Origin: Haberlea rhodopensis | Lineage: Eukaryota; Streptophyta; Magnoliopsida; Lamiales; Gesneriaceae | Reading direction: 5' to 3' | DNA length: 64,000 bases | Assembly (NCBI GenBank): GCA_907163345.1 | Contig: CAJQUN010000449.1 | Coordinates: 1-64,000, forward strand | Part shown: positions 33,661 through 46,830 of the stretch, piece after piece | Layout: each line of letters opens with the position of its first letter | Position numbering within the stretch: position 1 is the first letter of the stretch | Notes under the pieces: model-generated | Database searches by the model: none | What the model was told of the DNA's origin: nothing | The model's input: only the letters and a program-made list of their open reading frames with translations | Made by a program: the position numbers and the translations under genes

Positions 33661-36221
33661 TGTGAGGGCCTGATCCTAATCAGAGGTTTAATTAACACAC
33701 GATTGTTATAATAATGTAAACAGCGGAAGATTTAGTTAAAAACTTTATCAAAGTGACCCTCAAAATTTTTCGCATTTTGTTTCTAAAACATTTCCGAATA
33801 GTGAAAATATTTATTTCCAGTTTTACATCTAACATGATATTCATCGCATAAGCATTACATATAATTTCTCAGTAAAGTAATACTTAAAAATACAGATACT
33901 CAGGGCATACCCCGGTAATTTAAAACATAAGTAAAAATACTAAACAACTACTGGGACTCAAAACATAAATCGTATACCTGAGCTCGCTCTCAAGGAGCTC
34001 TGGTATTTATCGATGCTTCATCTCGAGCATCCACAGTACGTCCACCTGCAATACCTGTCATGTCCATCCAACAAAGACATGACAGCCCCCCGCGAAGGGG
34101 GTCAGAACCCCAGTACGAGAAACAGATAAAATCACAGTGTATGACAAATAACATGCGGTGTATGCCGTGCATGAATGCAAATGCACATGAAGGGTATCAA
34201 ATCTCGAATATCCCTGTCTCAAGGGTCCAAAGGAAATCATCAATCACTCATCAGTGCTCGAGCAGGATGTGACACGCTCCGCGCTCCGATCTATCTCTCA
34301 GTCGAGCCATCGGCGGTCCATCATCCTCGTGTCTGGGCGACGTCGGCACGCTCGTCGCTCCGGCATCCCTCAGCTCACTCTCACTCCTGCCGAGCCAACG
34401 GCTGCCCATCATCCCCAGACACGCATCACTCATACCAAGAAAAGATATAGGTACCAAGAACGAATCAATAGGCTCAACATGACATGCTCAATGTCCATGC
34501 GTGTCAATGCATCATGCAATATCGTAATCTCATGTGATGCACCTCAAATCTCATGTCATCATATATCATGCAGTCAATGTACCATGTAATTCACATACTG
34601 CAAATCAACTTATCACATAGTCACATAAGGAGCAAGTAATGACAAGTAAATCATACCCGGGAACATCACATGTCTTTGCCAGACATTGTGATAAAACCCG
34701 TTTTCTACGTACCTTGGACCAATAATAATTTTACCGAGTGCTCCAAAATAGTCCCGAAATTATTTAACCTGGTCATAAATACTACAAAAATATCACTAAG
34801 TGTTCAAATGACACAAAAGCTAAAATAAGTTTTTAAAGGTGTTTTCCTACTGATTTTTCCTTCAAAATCAGACTGACCAGTTTTAGTAGAAAATTCATAA
34901 TAAAATCATATGACTTCCAAATGACCCGATTCCAGTGCTCAAAGTTCCAAAACTCAAAGGACTTCATTTTCTTGTCTAATGATGTCGGGCTAATTCTTCC
35001 AGTAAAAGTAGTTAAAACACTAAATACGTAGCTTTTGAAATTCTGTTTTCCATCTCGAGCGGTGTTTGTAAAATCGCCATAACATTTTCATTTTAAAACC
35101 AAAATGGTTAATTCCAGTGGCAAATGACAGAAAACCCAAAGAAATAAAATACTTATTTCTGGAGAGTTTTCGAAATTCCTAGCCGAAAATGCTCAGGAAC
35201 TCGGACAACACTCTGCACGACATTTTCGCCCACATGCAGAACATGATTTGCACACTTAAAGTATAAAATTCATATTTAATTGAAAATAAGTCCAAACTAA
35301 GTCATTCGTTTTTTTAAATTCAAGAGAATGAAGAGATCTACAAGGTCATGTGGAAATCGACAACAGAATCGAAATTAAACTTTGTCAAAAGTTCGAAATT
35401 CTACACTGCATGTGCATTTCCAGCACATGCAGAGTTGAATCTGGCATAGTTTAGTAAAATGGACGTATCTCACTCAAATCAATTCCAAATGATCCCAAAT
35501 TTCAGCCACAGAACAACAACGCAAATATCTACAACTTTTGTTTGAGTCTCACAGTAAGCTTCCGAAGTTAAGGTAGTCGAAAATACAGAGCCATATACTG
35601 CATGCAACCATAGTTTCTGCTGAAACTCATGGCAGCATGAGTTTCACCTCTTTATACATAAACATAACTCTAAAATCGACCCAATCAGAACTAAAATCAA
35701 AGATTAACAATATAAAGGGAATGATATACCTCCCAAGCTTTTAAAAATACCCAAAGCCTTGAAGCTCTTCTAAAATCCTATCCAATTCCTAACTTGCATG
35801 CAAGATTTGAGCATGTTTTAATGGAGGAAAAGGAGGTGGAGCTTTTCGAATTTAATGGAGGAAGGAGGAGAGGATGGCTTGCTTGTGGGAGTGATAGAGA
35901 TGATGGAATGTCTGAATGAAAAGCACAAGCAAATCTCAACCATAAATAAAGGAAAATAGGCGTGGGATACTAGGAAAAATTTTGGGATTTTTTAATCAAT
36001 TTTTATCCCACTATGTCCAAGTGTCCCAAGATGGTGTTTTGATGGTGGTTTGGGCATGGCATGGCCGAAAACCACATGCCAAAATAATAATTTTGATGTA
36101 TTTTATCTTTATTATAAATAGGTGTTGTGATCCGGAACACCTCAATTCGAATTCTTCGCTTTTAATCACCTGGGTTTGCTTAATCATTAATTATCCGATT
36201 TAATTGCAACGGGGTCTTACA
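33661..36221 (-). repeat. Element E LTR, left copy (3' LTR of array)
   Basis: On the sense strand it runs from TGTAAGACCCC at 36221 to GGCCCTCACA at 33661, about 2.56 kb. It contains two adjacent perfect inverted repeats: TGTCATGTC/GACATGACA (34056-34084) and CCCCC/GGGGG (34087-34101). A single donor-like GGTACGTAG lies near 34706-34714, without the second ACGTAC arm seen in the other families. Confidence 0.93.
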
Positions 36222-38012
36222 ATTCTTCCCCTCTTAAAAAGCTTTCGTCCTCGAAATCGCAAAACTGAGTATAACTCAATAAATCAAAACATACGAGTTG
36301 TCTCAATCTCATTCATAGATACTTAAGGATCACCATGTATCAATGACAACTGCTGTGGTCGTCTCAACGATCTACCACTTAATCAATGTTCTCTATGATT
36401 CCACAAAGTTCAAAATATCGAGGCAACATCAAACCTCACTTAAAGAATCATATTGATCATCGCAAATGTAATATTTTCATATTTACCTGATTCTCTACTC
36501 GAAGGCTAACGATATATTTCTCGTTGGCGTAGAAAATCTACTCACCTCAAGCCAAAATTTTAATCGTTTTCGCTGAAATTTTATCGTTCCTGGCATTTTT
36601 TTCTCAACAATCTTAAGTTATGCCAAAATTTCTTATCAATTTTCTATAATCACATCAGCGATCGGTAATTATGGTTCTGCAAAACCTGAACCGATGCCAT
36701 CCCAAAAGTTCTCTGAAACTTAAATTATAGGAAAATTCTACTAGTGAATAGTGATTCTGTCAGTTCTCACTAAATTCACCACTATTAATCGGAACATAGA
36801 TTCCAAAGTCTGGATATTTTCTCAGTTGATCCATCTGTATGGGTATGCTAAGCAATACACATTGCTAACTTAGTATCCATTACATTCTGAAAATAGTTTC
36901 GAATTCTGATATTATCATCGGATCTCAATCAGATACATCTATTACAGAAACTCACTGTAACTAAACCATATTAACCATATCTTAAACATGTCGTCCTCTC
37001 ATAGACATATAGACTATCATATGAAATCAATATCTTGTATTGGATAGTCAATCAATTCCAATTCGACTTATTTCACAATCTCTGTTTGTTCTAAACAATT
37101 TGAGCTATAAAACCCAAAACTAGAAATTTCCAAAATTCATTGTGGTACTTACAAATCCTGTATTATCCCATTAGGTCTCGTATTTTTATCTTGACCTGCT
37201 GGCATGTCAAACAAATTGCCGCAAAATTCAAAAATTTCTTCCTTTATACCATCCCGTCAGAAATAGGATCTCAGGAATGATACATCACATCTCAGGAATG
37301 ATACATCACATCATTCCCAGAATAACACTATGTTCTCTATAGTGTGCTTTCTGCTGTAATACGTCTTTCAAATCAGTAAAATTCGATGCTATATACTGAT
37401 TGTTCATTCGCAACCACCACTAAATGGCATACTAAATTTACTTGGTTGATAAGACAGAACCAATTTCTTAACTCAATATCTGTATGGGTCTGTCCTTCAA
37501 GTCTTTCCGATCGTCAAAATCAGAGGTTACCAAACTGCAAAGCAAACATTGATGCTACCATTGCACTTGCACTTTTAGGTTCAGTGCATCTGCTACTAGT
37601 TTCATTTCCCTTGATTTATATTGACTATCAAAGTCAAATTCTTTAATAAATCTAGTCATCGCTTATATCTCAAGAATATGCAATCATCTTTTCATGATAC
37701 ATTAGAACATATCTTCAAATCTTTGACATACGTATTTGCACAACTACACATCTCCCTGAACCAGTTAACCACATCAACATTGGGGTTGTAGTCCATTTCA
37801 GTGTCAGTTATGAAAACTCCTTTCTCATTCATCTGACCAAACGAATATCAAATTTCTTCTTGGACAATTGGTTCATAAGTCAGGCTATCCTAGAATATCC
37901 TTCCATAAAGCCTGTAGTATCTGCCAAAATTCATAAAACTTTGTATCTTGAGTACAATGATTGGCCTTGGCCCAATAAGTATTATCTTTACTTTACTGGA
38001 ATCAACAGGTAT
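36222..38012 (-). pseudogene. Element E interior, left copy, pol 3' part (decayed)
   Basis: A polypurine tract on the sense strand (AAGAGGGGAAGAAT, near 36223-36237) and a CGAGGACGAAAG end-of-pol motif lie beside the left LTR. An integrase zinc-finger remnant reading CLTCQQVK is at about 37191-37212. Stops and frameshifts are frequent and no frame above about 90 residues is open. The remainder to 38012 shows only weak RNase H to integrase resemblance. Confidence 0.65.
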
Positions 38013-40551
38013 TGTGATGTCCGGGAATTAATGGTGTTAATCCCGGTGTAGTATTAATCCTGGATGGATTTTTTTTAATTGTAGCAATTAGGAATTAATT
38101 GCGGTTCGGCATCTCCCGAGGTTGGTAAATCGGGCCTTCTGGGCTCGTCTAATTGATTAGTTGGGATCGTTGGATCCCGAGGTTGAGATCGTATTCTCAT
38201 TCCGGTGAAAACCTGCGAGTTGGGTTTTTAGTGTGACTCAGAATCTCGGGTGCTGTTTGTGGGCACCGGTAGGGGGTTTTTGAGTTAGAGAGAGAGTTTT
38301 TGAAAACAGATGATTTTTAATGAATCATGATGTATTTGTGGGGCTATTAGTATTTCGGGGTATTTTTGCTATAAATACCAATTAAACCCAGGATTTTAAT
38401 TATCGGAACCATTTTCCTCTTCTTCCTCCTCTCTTCCCGCGCGCGAGCCTTCCCGATCCCCTTTGACCCCCGCCGCTTCAAGGCGTGCGCCCGCCGCCGT
38501 CCGGCCGCCGTTCGGCGCGTGCGACCCGCCGTTGGAATCGTCTCTCCGAGGCGCAGCTATACATACAATCAATTTGAAGTTTGGTCGCGATTTGAGCTCG
38601 AATTTCTGCTGGAAGCGCTAGGGTTCGAACTGGGTTTCTGTTCGATTTTGTGGCTCGTTTTTGGTACGATTTTTGGGGCTCTTTTTCCAGTGTTTTTGGG
38701 GCGTTTTGTAATGCATTTTGTGTCGAAAATTTATGCTTTGTGGTTCAAGGATTTTGGTTGCCAATTGATTCGATTTGAGCGCTGGATTGCAAGGCTCATA
38801 GTTCGAATTTCTTGATGTTGGGCGGGTTAGGGTTCGAATTTTGGGGGTTTTGGTTTGGGGATGTTGATTCTTGTTGTTAATTAATTAATTTATGGTTTAG
38901 ATGCTTATTGGGTTCGAATTGAGGAATTGGATTCGAATTTAGGGCTTTAAATTCGAATTTTGGGGGTTTCGCATGTGGGGCGATTATTCATGTTGTTGAT
39001 TGATTAATTCATGTTTTAAATGAATTATGGTGATTTTTGGATTTGATTTGTGTGGTTGGGGTTCGAATTTTAGGAGTGGTTCTTGAGCAATTTTTGATAT
39101 TGTCTCATTCGTTTCCCCTCCCTGTATATGCCCTGCCCCGGGTCTTTTAAATGGTAAATTGTTGTGGATTGACAATATGTTGAGGGTTATGGGTGTGCTT
39201 GAGCATGGGTTGCATGTTCGTAATTAATTGTGAATTATTTATCGTGTTAGCACATCGTTCCTCGGAGCATGGAACTCGAGCAAGGTTTGGCTCGGACTTC
39301 GGAAATTAAGGTACGTGGGACGTACGAGCATTAGCCTATTATAGTATTGCAACTGTAATATGCATGGTTTGTGATAATGGTATTAAATGGGCATTGGAAT
39401 ACATGGTGTATGGTAATTGTATTATATGGACATTACAATATCTGGCAGGTGGTCTGGCATGTGGTAATTACATTGGATAAATATTGAGATGCATGGTGCA
39501 CTATATTTACTTCAAATGGATAATGATATGCATGGTAAACGGTCTTTGCCTTCAATGGATATATATATATATATATTGGGAATCATACAGTGCCGCCTTC
39601 GAGCGAGCAATGATTCGGGATGCGGTCGCCATTGGGCGACCATCGGTTATGACGCCGCTATTGTTGAGCGTGCGCGAGGTTTAGTATGCCGCTATTGTGG
39701 AGCGAGCAATGAAATAAGAACATGGAATTGTTGGTTAAATATATGCGATATCTATAGTCTTTTACATTATGTTCTTATCCCTTTGATTATGGAACTGGTA
39801 TAATAGAACGGTATTAGTTAATCTATGTGACGATTAACTGGCTTTGGGAATTTGATGAGTTTGGTTATTTTGAGAACAGGGACAATACAGGGGGATCCCG
39901 GATGAGGGTATTGCCATCCAGGGAGTATCATTTAAATTATGGCATTTACATTCTGTAAATTATGAATTGCAATATTATTATTTTGTGATTGGTGGTATTG
40001 GTATGCTCACCCCGTGTGGGGGCTGTCTCTGTTGGGGCAGGTAACACAGGTGTAGCGGCTTTGGAGTCGAGCTCGGGCTTTTGGTTAGAGGTACTTCCAG
40101 GATCGAGGTACCAGAGCTGGTTGGATGGACGCTCAGATCCAGTGTTGAGATCGAGTTGTGCTTGGAAGGTGCTTCCAGGATAGAAGTACCAGTAGCGGTA
40201 TCCGGTATAGTGTTTTATGCATCAAATACACGTTTATTCATTGAGTACACCTTACGTGTATATGGGATGTATAAATGGGCTATGGCCTCTTTCTGTTCAT
40301 TATGGTTGCATGCAATTAATTATGGAAATTGCTAAATGAACTAAGAGCATATTAGTGGATTATATGGGTGCATGTTATGTGAATAATAATGGTAGGGGGA
40401 ATTTGAATATTGGGAATTGAATGCAAGAAATTTTCTGGGTAGCATACGGTGTTGCACTTGCATAGGGTTTTTCCCCTGATGGTATGATTATATGCACTCA
40501 TGGTATGGCTTAATGCACTAATTACGGGTTAAGGGCACGGGGGTCCTTACA
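38013..40551 (+). repeat. Element G 5' LTR
   Basis: TGTGATGTCC to GGGTCCTTACA. It has the TATA box at 38370-38377, a GC-rich leader (38440-38530), a TTCGAA-rich stretch (38620-39070), a donor-like GTACGT-GGG-ACGTAC (39311-39325), a GGTCGCC-ATTG-GGCGACC inverted repeat (39624-39641) and the CCCC-GTGT-GGGG hairpin (about 40010-40021). Confidence 0.95.
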
Positions 40552-40555
40552 TTAG

Positions 40556-40567
40556 TGGTATCAGAGC
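40556..40567 (+). promoter_or_regulatory. Primer-binding site, element G
   Basis: TGGTATCAGAGC, complementary to initiator-Met tRNA. An acceptor-like TGTTGCTAACCAT...GGTTGCAG follows, ending at 40709. Confidence 0.93.
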
Positions 40568-40779
40568 AGTGGTTAGCTCTTTGGGGCTGTTGAGGGCCTA
40601 GGAACATGTTATTGGGAATGAGAAGCACATACTTATGCATGATTGCTTATGTGCGTTTATGATATGTGTTCATCATTGGCATATGTGTTGCTAACCATGG
40701 TGGTTGCAGGGTCTTATGAGACATGGACTATGCATTACGGTTGCATAGGTATACATCGGAGTGATGATTTTAATGCTTT

Positions 40780-41335
40780 GCCGCTACATGTTGGAGCGAG
40801 GTGCATTAAAATACACTCATGGCGATGTTTATGGGAATACGGATTATGCATTACGGTTGCATGCACGTCGAAGCGATGATGCCGCTGTCGTGTCGAAGCG
40901 ATGGTAAATGCCGCTGTCACGTCGAAGCGATGATGCCGCTGTCGTGCCGAAACAATTATTGAAATACGGGTTATGCATTACGGTTGCATGCATGGCGTAG
41001 CGATATGAATACTTGCCGCTGTCGTATTATAGCGATGAAGAATATTTGCCGCAAATATGTCGAAGCGAAGGAAAATGCCGCTGTCATATTATTATTGCGA
41101 GGGATATTATGCCGCTAATACGTCGAAGCGAAGGGTATTTCCGCTGTCATGCCGGAATGATGGTAAATGCCGCTGTCGTGTCGAAGCGATGGTAAATGCC
41201 GCTGTCACGTCGAAGCGATGGTACCACCGTCATGTCGAAACGATGATGCCGCTGTCGTGTCGAAGCGATGATACATGCCGCTGTCACGTCGAAGCGATGA
41301 TGCCGTTGTCATGACGTAGCGATGTGATCGGGAAC
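40780..41335 (+). repeat. Hairpin repeat array 1, element G
   Basis: More than ten units of the form GTCGAAGCG...CGCTGTC. Stem AGCG/CGCT encloses a 7-nt loop (ATGATGC, 40872-40886) or an 11-nt loop (ATGGTAAATGC, 40897-40915). Related units with AAGGAAAATGC and AAGGGTATTTC loops occur near 41065 and 41130. Confidence 0.85.
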
Positions 41336-41380
41336 AAAGTACTACATGAGTGTGAGTACCTCTTGAGTCCGCGATTATCC

Positions 41381-41573
41381 GGGTATTTTATTGGCGATGG
41401 TTCCGCCGGGTATTTTATTGGCGATGGTTACGCCGGGTATTTTATTGGCGATGGTTACGCCGGGTATTTTATTGGCGATGGTTACGCCGGGTATTTTGTT
41501 GGCGATGGTTACGCCGGGTATTTTATTGGCGACGGTTACGCCGGGTATTCTATTGGCGATGGTTTATACCGCC
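41381..41573 (+). repeat. 27-bp tandem repeat, element G
   Basis: Seven head-to-tail copies of a 27-bp unit starting GGGTATTTTATT and ending GGCG-ATGGTTA-CGCC, starting at 41381, 41408, 41435, 41462, 41489, 41516 and 41543. The last has an 11-nt loop instead of 7. Because 27 is a multiple of three the array is open in two frames, but nothing suggests a protein. Confidence 0.93.
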
Positions 41574-44275
41574 GGATATCTATAGCGACATTTTATGCCG
41601 CTGACTCCATGGCGAGGGATCATGCCGCTGATTCGATAGCGATGGGTTATACCGCTATGTGTGTAGCACTGGATTATGCCGCCTACGAGCGATGGGTGCT
41701 GCTTATGTACCGCTGGTGGACGATGGATACAGGTATTCCGCTATCTCGATAGCGATGAGGTATGGCATATTACTTTTGTTATCAGTATGGTGATTATGGT
41801 GTATTATTATTTACCGTCATGTGTTTGACGATGAGATTATGGATGTCGTGTATCGACAGGTACCGTCATATGTTCGACGATGTTATTTGGGATAACTATG
41901 TGGACGCTTGGCGTCATTTTGGTGATTTATGCATTCATGTTTATGTATATGGTTGTATGGTTTGAGTGCCGATGGTGGGCACATGGTAGGGTCTGGGTAT
42001 TTAGTTGACGAGACCTTTTGCCGAGCAGGTTTGCTCGATGGATCATTGATGCATTGTACCGGTGAGAGTACGCATCGTATTATGGAGGTATATTATTGAC
42101 GAGCAATGATACCCTTGGGTATGCTCGCTGGGATGGCTAAGGCCAAGTGAATGGTGGTAAGAGTAGTCATTGAGGAAACTACTCGCTTGTTATTGTGATG
42201 AGGAGTAAACATGGTTACACCCACCCTAAGGGCGTGGAAGAAGTCCTAATGGATTAGGATTGCATGATAATTGAGCGTGGACGCCGGGTTGTCCAGTGTG
42301 CTTTGGTGTTTTAGAGATATGTTGGGCAATGACCCACAACTCTAATGGTTTGGGCGGTATGGTATACCGGGATGGAATGTGTGTCGCGTTAATAGGTTGG
42401 TATAAGCCTATGGGACCAGCGAATCACTAGCCAGGTATTGTTGCAGTGCTTTAGTGTGCTTGTGGTAGCTATTATAATGCTCGTTGGATTCGAGTTTGGT
42501 GAATCGTATGGTGATACGATGAGGGTTATGGTAGACTCTTGTAGTCTCTATGTGGCATGGTGTTTGAGGTAGGGAATACCTCACGGGGACGTTATACGTC
42601 ATTGTTTTGAGGGACTTGTGCTGGGACAGCTCAAGTTTGTTGGTATTACCAACGTGAGTGTCAACAAGTCGTGGTTAGCTCTAGTTGAGCATCCTTGCAT
42701 ATGGCATGCAATGGGAGTCACAATGGTTTGTGAGATATAGTTAGTGGGGTGACACTACTATATTGATTTTTTTTATCTCTTGGAGAGATTTGGATTGTAC
42801 TGTCTTGGAGACAGCTTGCATCGGTCGTGGTTTGATTGTAAGTCAGCCATGGTAAGCATTACTGATGTTGGACCGAGTAATGGATTTCTTACCTCGGTGA
42901 GACGTTTGAGGAGACGTCTTCGGGGAGATGCTCGATTTTGGAGTACTATGGTATTAGTACAGAGCATCGTTGGAAGGTGTATACATGGCGTATACGGATT
43001 TTTGGATTGGGTAATGGTAGTATTGATGCACTACTCTAACCAATTGTATATTTCTGGGTTCCGGGATATGTTTTGGTATTAATATACCAGGTTTTCCGAA
43101 CGGTAATTCGAGGATTGGAGGATCATGGATTCATGACTTCTTCCTTGAGAGGAAGACGGTATTGTGATTCCTACCGGTTGAATCTTTTGGGGAGATTCGT
43201 TATTTTGGTTCGTGTGGTGGTGATGTTGAAATCACACCCTTTGGTTTTGGTTTGTCAACCATCATTCTCCGTGGGGCGAGAATAATCGGGGTTTGACAGT
43301 TGGTTTTGGGATTTGGGTGTGATTGGAGATACCCGAGTCTATTGCATTGTGTATGCATGTTGTGATTGGTGTTTGGGCATGTATGCCGTGAGTGTATACG
43401 AATGCCAATGTTATTTTGTTCATTGTTGAACGTCGAGTTGTATGCTTGGTTTGGTGAATCTCCGGTGTGAGATTGTGGGACCTCGAGATCGGTAATCTCG
43501 CTGGCACGATGCATTCTGATGAATGATCGTGAGGGTTGTTTGACTTCCCCGGAGGAGGGATTGTTGTGTTTTGAAACCATGGTAGTTCTTGCTGGTTAAT
43601 TCGATAGCCTCCCTGTTTTAGGATTGTAAAATCCCAGGATAGACAAGGGGTGGCCAGGACTCGGATTTGTTTGGTGTCGTGGTTGACACGCGTGGCGGGG
43701 ATGCAAGTGATTGTTTTGCGTGACCTCTGTGGAACTTGAGACTTTGTGGAGTCTTGATGGTGTGTCGGGACCAAGATATGATTTCTTGGAACACACCGGT
43801 GTAAACATCCTCGGTGATGTATTTTTGTGTGGATCAGTGACCGTGGGTAACCCGGTCCGGGTTGCAAGTGGTGCAACTACTCCTTTGGAGGAGATGGGCT
43901 GGGAAGCGAAACTGGTTTTTCTGTGAGTATACTGTTGTATACTAGTGGTCCCCACCATGACGATATGTGTCATGCATCGTGGGCAGGTGGTGAATATCAC
44001 GGGATGATATCTTTGTCAGAACCAATGAAGGTTTGGTTGAGTTTCAGTCATGGTGGACTGACTTCTGGGACGATTCACGTCGAGGTATGTTGTTATCTTT
44101 CGGGTTGTATTGGTTTTGGCGGTTGCTCTATTTTAGGTCTTAGTGCGAGACTGGTATTCTCGCAGTTGTTAATTCGATTCTAAGGTGGTTCAGAATCGGG
44201 GTCTTGGCTTTGTTTTGTTTGTGTAGTCCTGGTGTTACGTGGAGTACACCGGTGCAATTTCGGGGACGAAATTTT
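41574..44275 (+). other. Non-coding interior of element G
   Basis: A few more hairpin units continue to about 41760 (for example ATAGCG-11 nt-CGCTAT near 41635). The rest has no recognisable protein. It parallels B 5900-8380 in order and in several short blocks. A 204-codon antisense frame at 43262-43876 has no known motif and no equivalent in B. The end ATTTCGGGGACGAAATTTTA (44257-44276) resembles the end of pol. Confidence 0.7.
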
Positions 44276-44291
44276 ATTAGTAGGGGATAAT
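44276..44291 (+). promoter_or_regulatory. Polypurine tract, element G
   Basis: TAGTAGGGGATAAT immediately before the 3' LTR. Confidence 0.8.
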
Positions 44292-46830
44292 TGTGATGTC
44301 CGGGAATTAATGGTGTTAATCCCGGTGTAGTATTAATCCTGGATGGATTTTTTTTAATTGTAGCAATTAGGAATTAATTGCGGTTCGGCATCTCCCGAGG
44401 TTGGTAAATCGGGCCTTCTGGGCTCGTCTAATTGATTAGTTGGGATCGTTGGATCCCGAGGTTGAGATCGTATTCTCATTCCGGTGAAAACCTGCGAGTT
44501 GGGTTTTTAGTGTGACTCAGAATCTCGGGTGCTGTTTGTGGGCACCGGTAGGGGGTTTTTGAGTTAGAGAGAGAGTTTTTGAAAACAGATGATTTTTAAT
44601 GAATCATGATGTATTTGTGGGGCTATTAGTATTTCGGGGTATTTTTGCTATAAATACCAATTAAACCCAGGATTTTAATTATCGGAACCATTTTCCTCTT
44701 CTTCCTCCTCTCTTCCCGCGCGCGAGCCTTCCCGATCCCCTTTGACCCCCGCCGCTTCAAGGCGTGCGCCCGCCGCCGTCCGGCCGCCGTTCGGCGCGTG
44801 CGACCCGCCGTTGGAATCGTCTCTCCGAGGCGCAGCTATACATACAATCAATTTGAAGTTTGGTCGCGATTTGAGCTCGAATTTCTGCTGGAAGCGCTAG
44901 GGTTCGAACTGGGTTTCTGTTCGATTTTGTGGCTCGTTTTTGGTACGATTTTTGGGGCTCTTTTTCCAGTGTTTTTGGGGCGTTTTGTAATGCATTTTGT
45001 GTCGAAAATTTATGCTTTGTGGTTCAAGGATTTTGGTTGCCAATTGATTCGATTTGAGCGCTGGATTGCAAGGCTCATAGTTCGAATTTCTTGATGTTGG
45101 GCGGGTTAGGGTTCGAATTTTGGGGGTTTTGGTTTGGGGATGTTGATTCTTGTTGTTAATTAATTAATTTATGGTTTAGATGCTTATTGGGTTCGAATTG
45201 AGGAATTGGATTCGAATTTAGGGCTTTAAATTCGAATTTTGGGGGTTTCGCATGTGGGGCGATTATTCATGTTGTTGATTGATTAATTCATGTTTTAAAT
45301 GAATTATGGTGATTTTTGGATTTGATTTGTGTGGTTGGGGTTCGAATTTTAGGAGTGGTTCTTGAGCAATTTTTGATATTGTCTCATTCGTTTCCCCTCC
45401 CTGTATATGCCCTGCCCCGGGTCTTTTAAATGGTAAATTGTTGTGGATTGACAATATGTTGAGGGTTATGGGTGTGCTTGAGCATGGGTTGCATGTTCGT
45501 AATTAATTGTGAATTATTTATCGTGTTAGCACATCGTTCCTCGGAGCATGGAACTCGAGCAAGGTTTGGCTCGGACTTCGGAAATTAAGGTACGTGGGAC
45601 GTACGAGCATTAGCCTATTATAGTATTGCAACTGTAATATGCATGGTTTGTGATAATGGTATTAAATGGGCATTGGAATACATGGTGTATGGTAATTGTA
45701 TTATATGGACATTACAATATCTGGCAGGTGGTCTGGCATGTGGTAATTACATTGGATAAATATTGAGATGCATGGTGCACTATATTTACTTCAAATGGAT
45801 AATGATATGCATGGTAAACGGTCTTTGCCTTCAATGGATATATATATATATATATTGGGAATCATACAGTGCCGCCTTCGAGCGAGCAATGATTCGGGAT
45901 GCGGTCGCCATTGGGCGACCATCGGTTATGACGCCGCTATTGTTGAGCGTGCGCGAGGTTTAGTATGCCGCTATTGTGGAGCGAGCAATGAAATAAGAAC
46001 ATGGAATTGTTGGTTAAATATATGCGATATCTATAGTCTTTTACATTATGTTCTTATCCCTTTGATTATGGAACTGGTATAATAGAACGGTATTAGTTAA
46101 TCTATGTGACGATTAACTGGCTTTGGGAATTTGATGAGTTTGGTTATTTTGAGAACAGGGACAATACAGGGGGATCCCGGATGAGGGTATTGCCATCCAG
46201 GGAGTATCATTTAAATTATGGCATTTACATTCTGTAAATTATGAATTGCAATATTATTATTTTGTGATTGGTGGTATTGGTATGCTCACCCCGTGTGGGG
46301 GCTGTCTCTGTTGGGGCAGGTAACACAGGTGTAGCGGCTTTGGAGTCGAGCTCGGGCTTTTGGTTAGAGGTACTTCCAGGATCGAGGTACCAGAGCTGGT
46401 TGGATGGACGCTCAGATCCAGTGTTGAGATCGAGTTGTGCTTGGAAGGTGCTTCCAGGATAGAAGTACCAGTAGCGGTATCCGGTATAGTGTTTTATGCA
46501 TCAAATACACGTTTATTCATTGAGTACACCTTACGTGTATATGGGATGTATAAATGGGCTATGGCCTCTTTCTGTTCATTATGGTTGCATGCAATTAATT
46601 ATGGAAATTGCTAAATGAACTAAGAGCATATTAGTGGATTATATGGGTGCATGTTATGTGAATAATAATGGTAGGGGGAATTTGAATATTGGGAATTGAA
46701 TGCAAGAAATTTTCTGGGTAGCATACGGTGTTGCACTTGCATAGGGTTTTTCCCCTGATGGTATGATTATATGCACTCATGGTATGGCTTAATGCACTAA
46801 TTACGGGTTAAGGGCACGGGGGTCCTTACA
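44292..46830 (+). repeat. Element G 3' LTR
   Basis: Same length and, as far as compared by eye, same sequence as 38013-40551; followed by the GGTAT target duplication. Confidence 0.95.

Larger units (their letters stand above)
38013..46830 (+). mobile_element. Element G: non-coding LTR retrotransposon (LARD-like), complete
   Basis: LTRs at 38013-40551 and 44292-46830 are both 2539 bp and I noticed no difference between them. The target duplication is GGTAT (38008-38012 and 46831-46835); the empty site is preserved in the other E copy at 53786-53790. PBS and PPT are present; the 3.7-kb interior has no gag or pol. It is the youngest and innermost element here, related to B and F. Confidence 0.95.

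Noticed and set aside
34086..34101. Intrinsic terminator from the CCCCC/GGGGG hairpin
   Set aside because: Bacterial-type terminators do not apply to a plant retrotransposon, and no U-run follows.
34058..34589. Several overlapping frames of 60-110 codons present three times (also near 49850 and 56800)
   Set aside because: All are inside the E LTR copies; threefold occurrence reflects the LTRs, not a gene family.
41381..41585. CRISPR-like array or repeat protein gene from regular 27-bp repeats
   Set aside because: The copies are head to tail without spacers, and the open frame is a by-product of a unit length divisible by three in a non-coding element.
43262..43876. 204-codon antisense frame in element G
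   Set aside because: No domain or motif is recognisable, it has no counterpart in the related element B, and it opposes the element's transcription.
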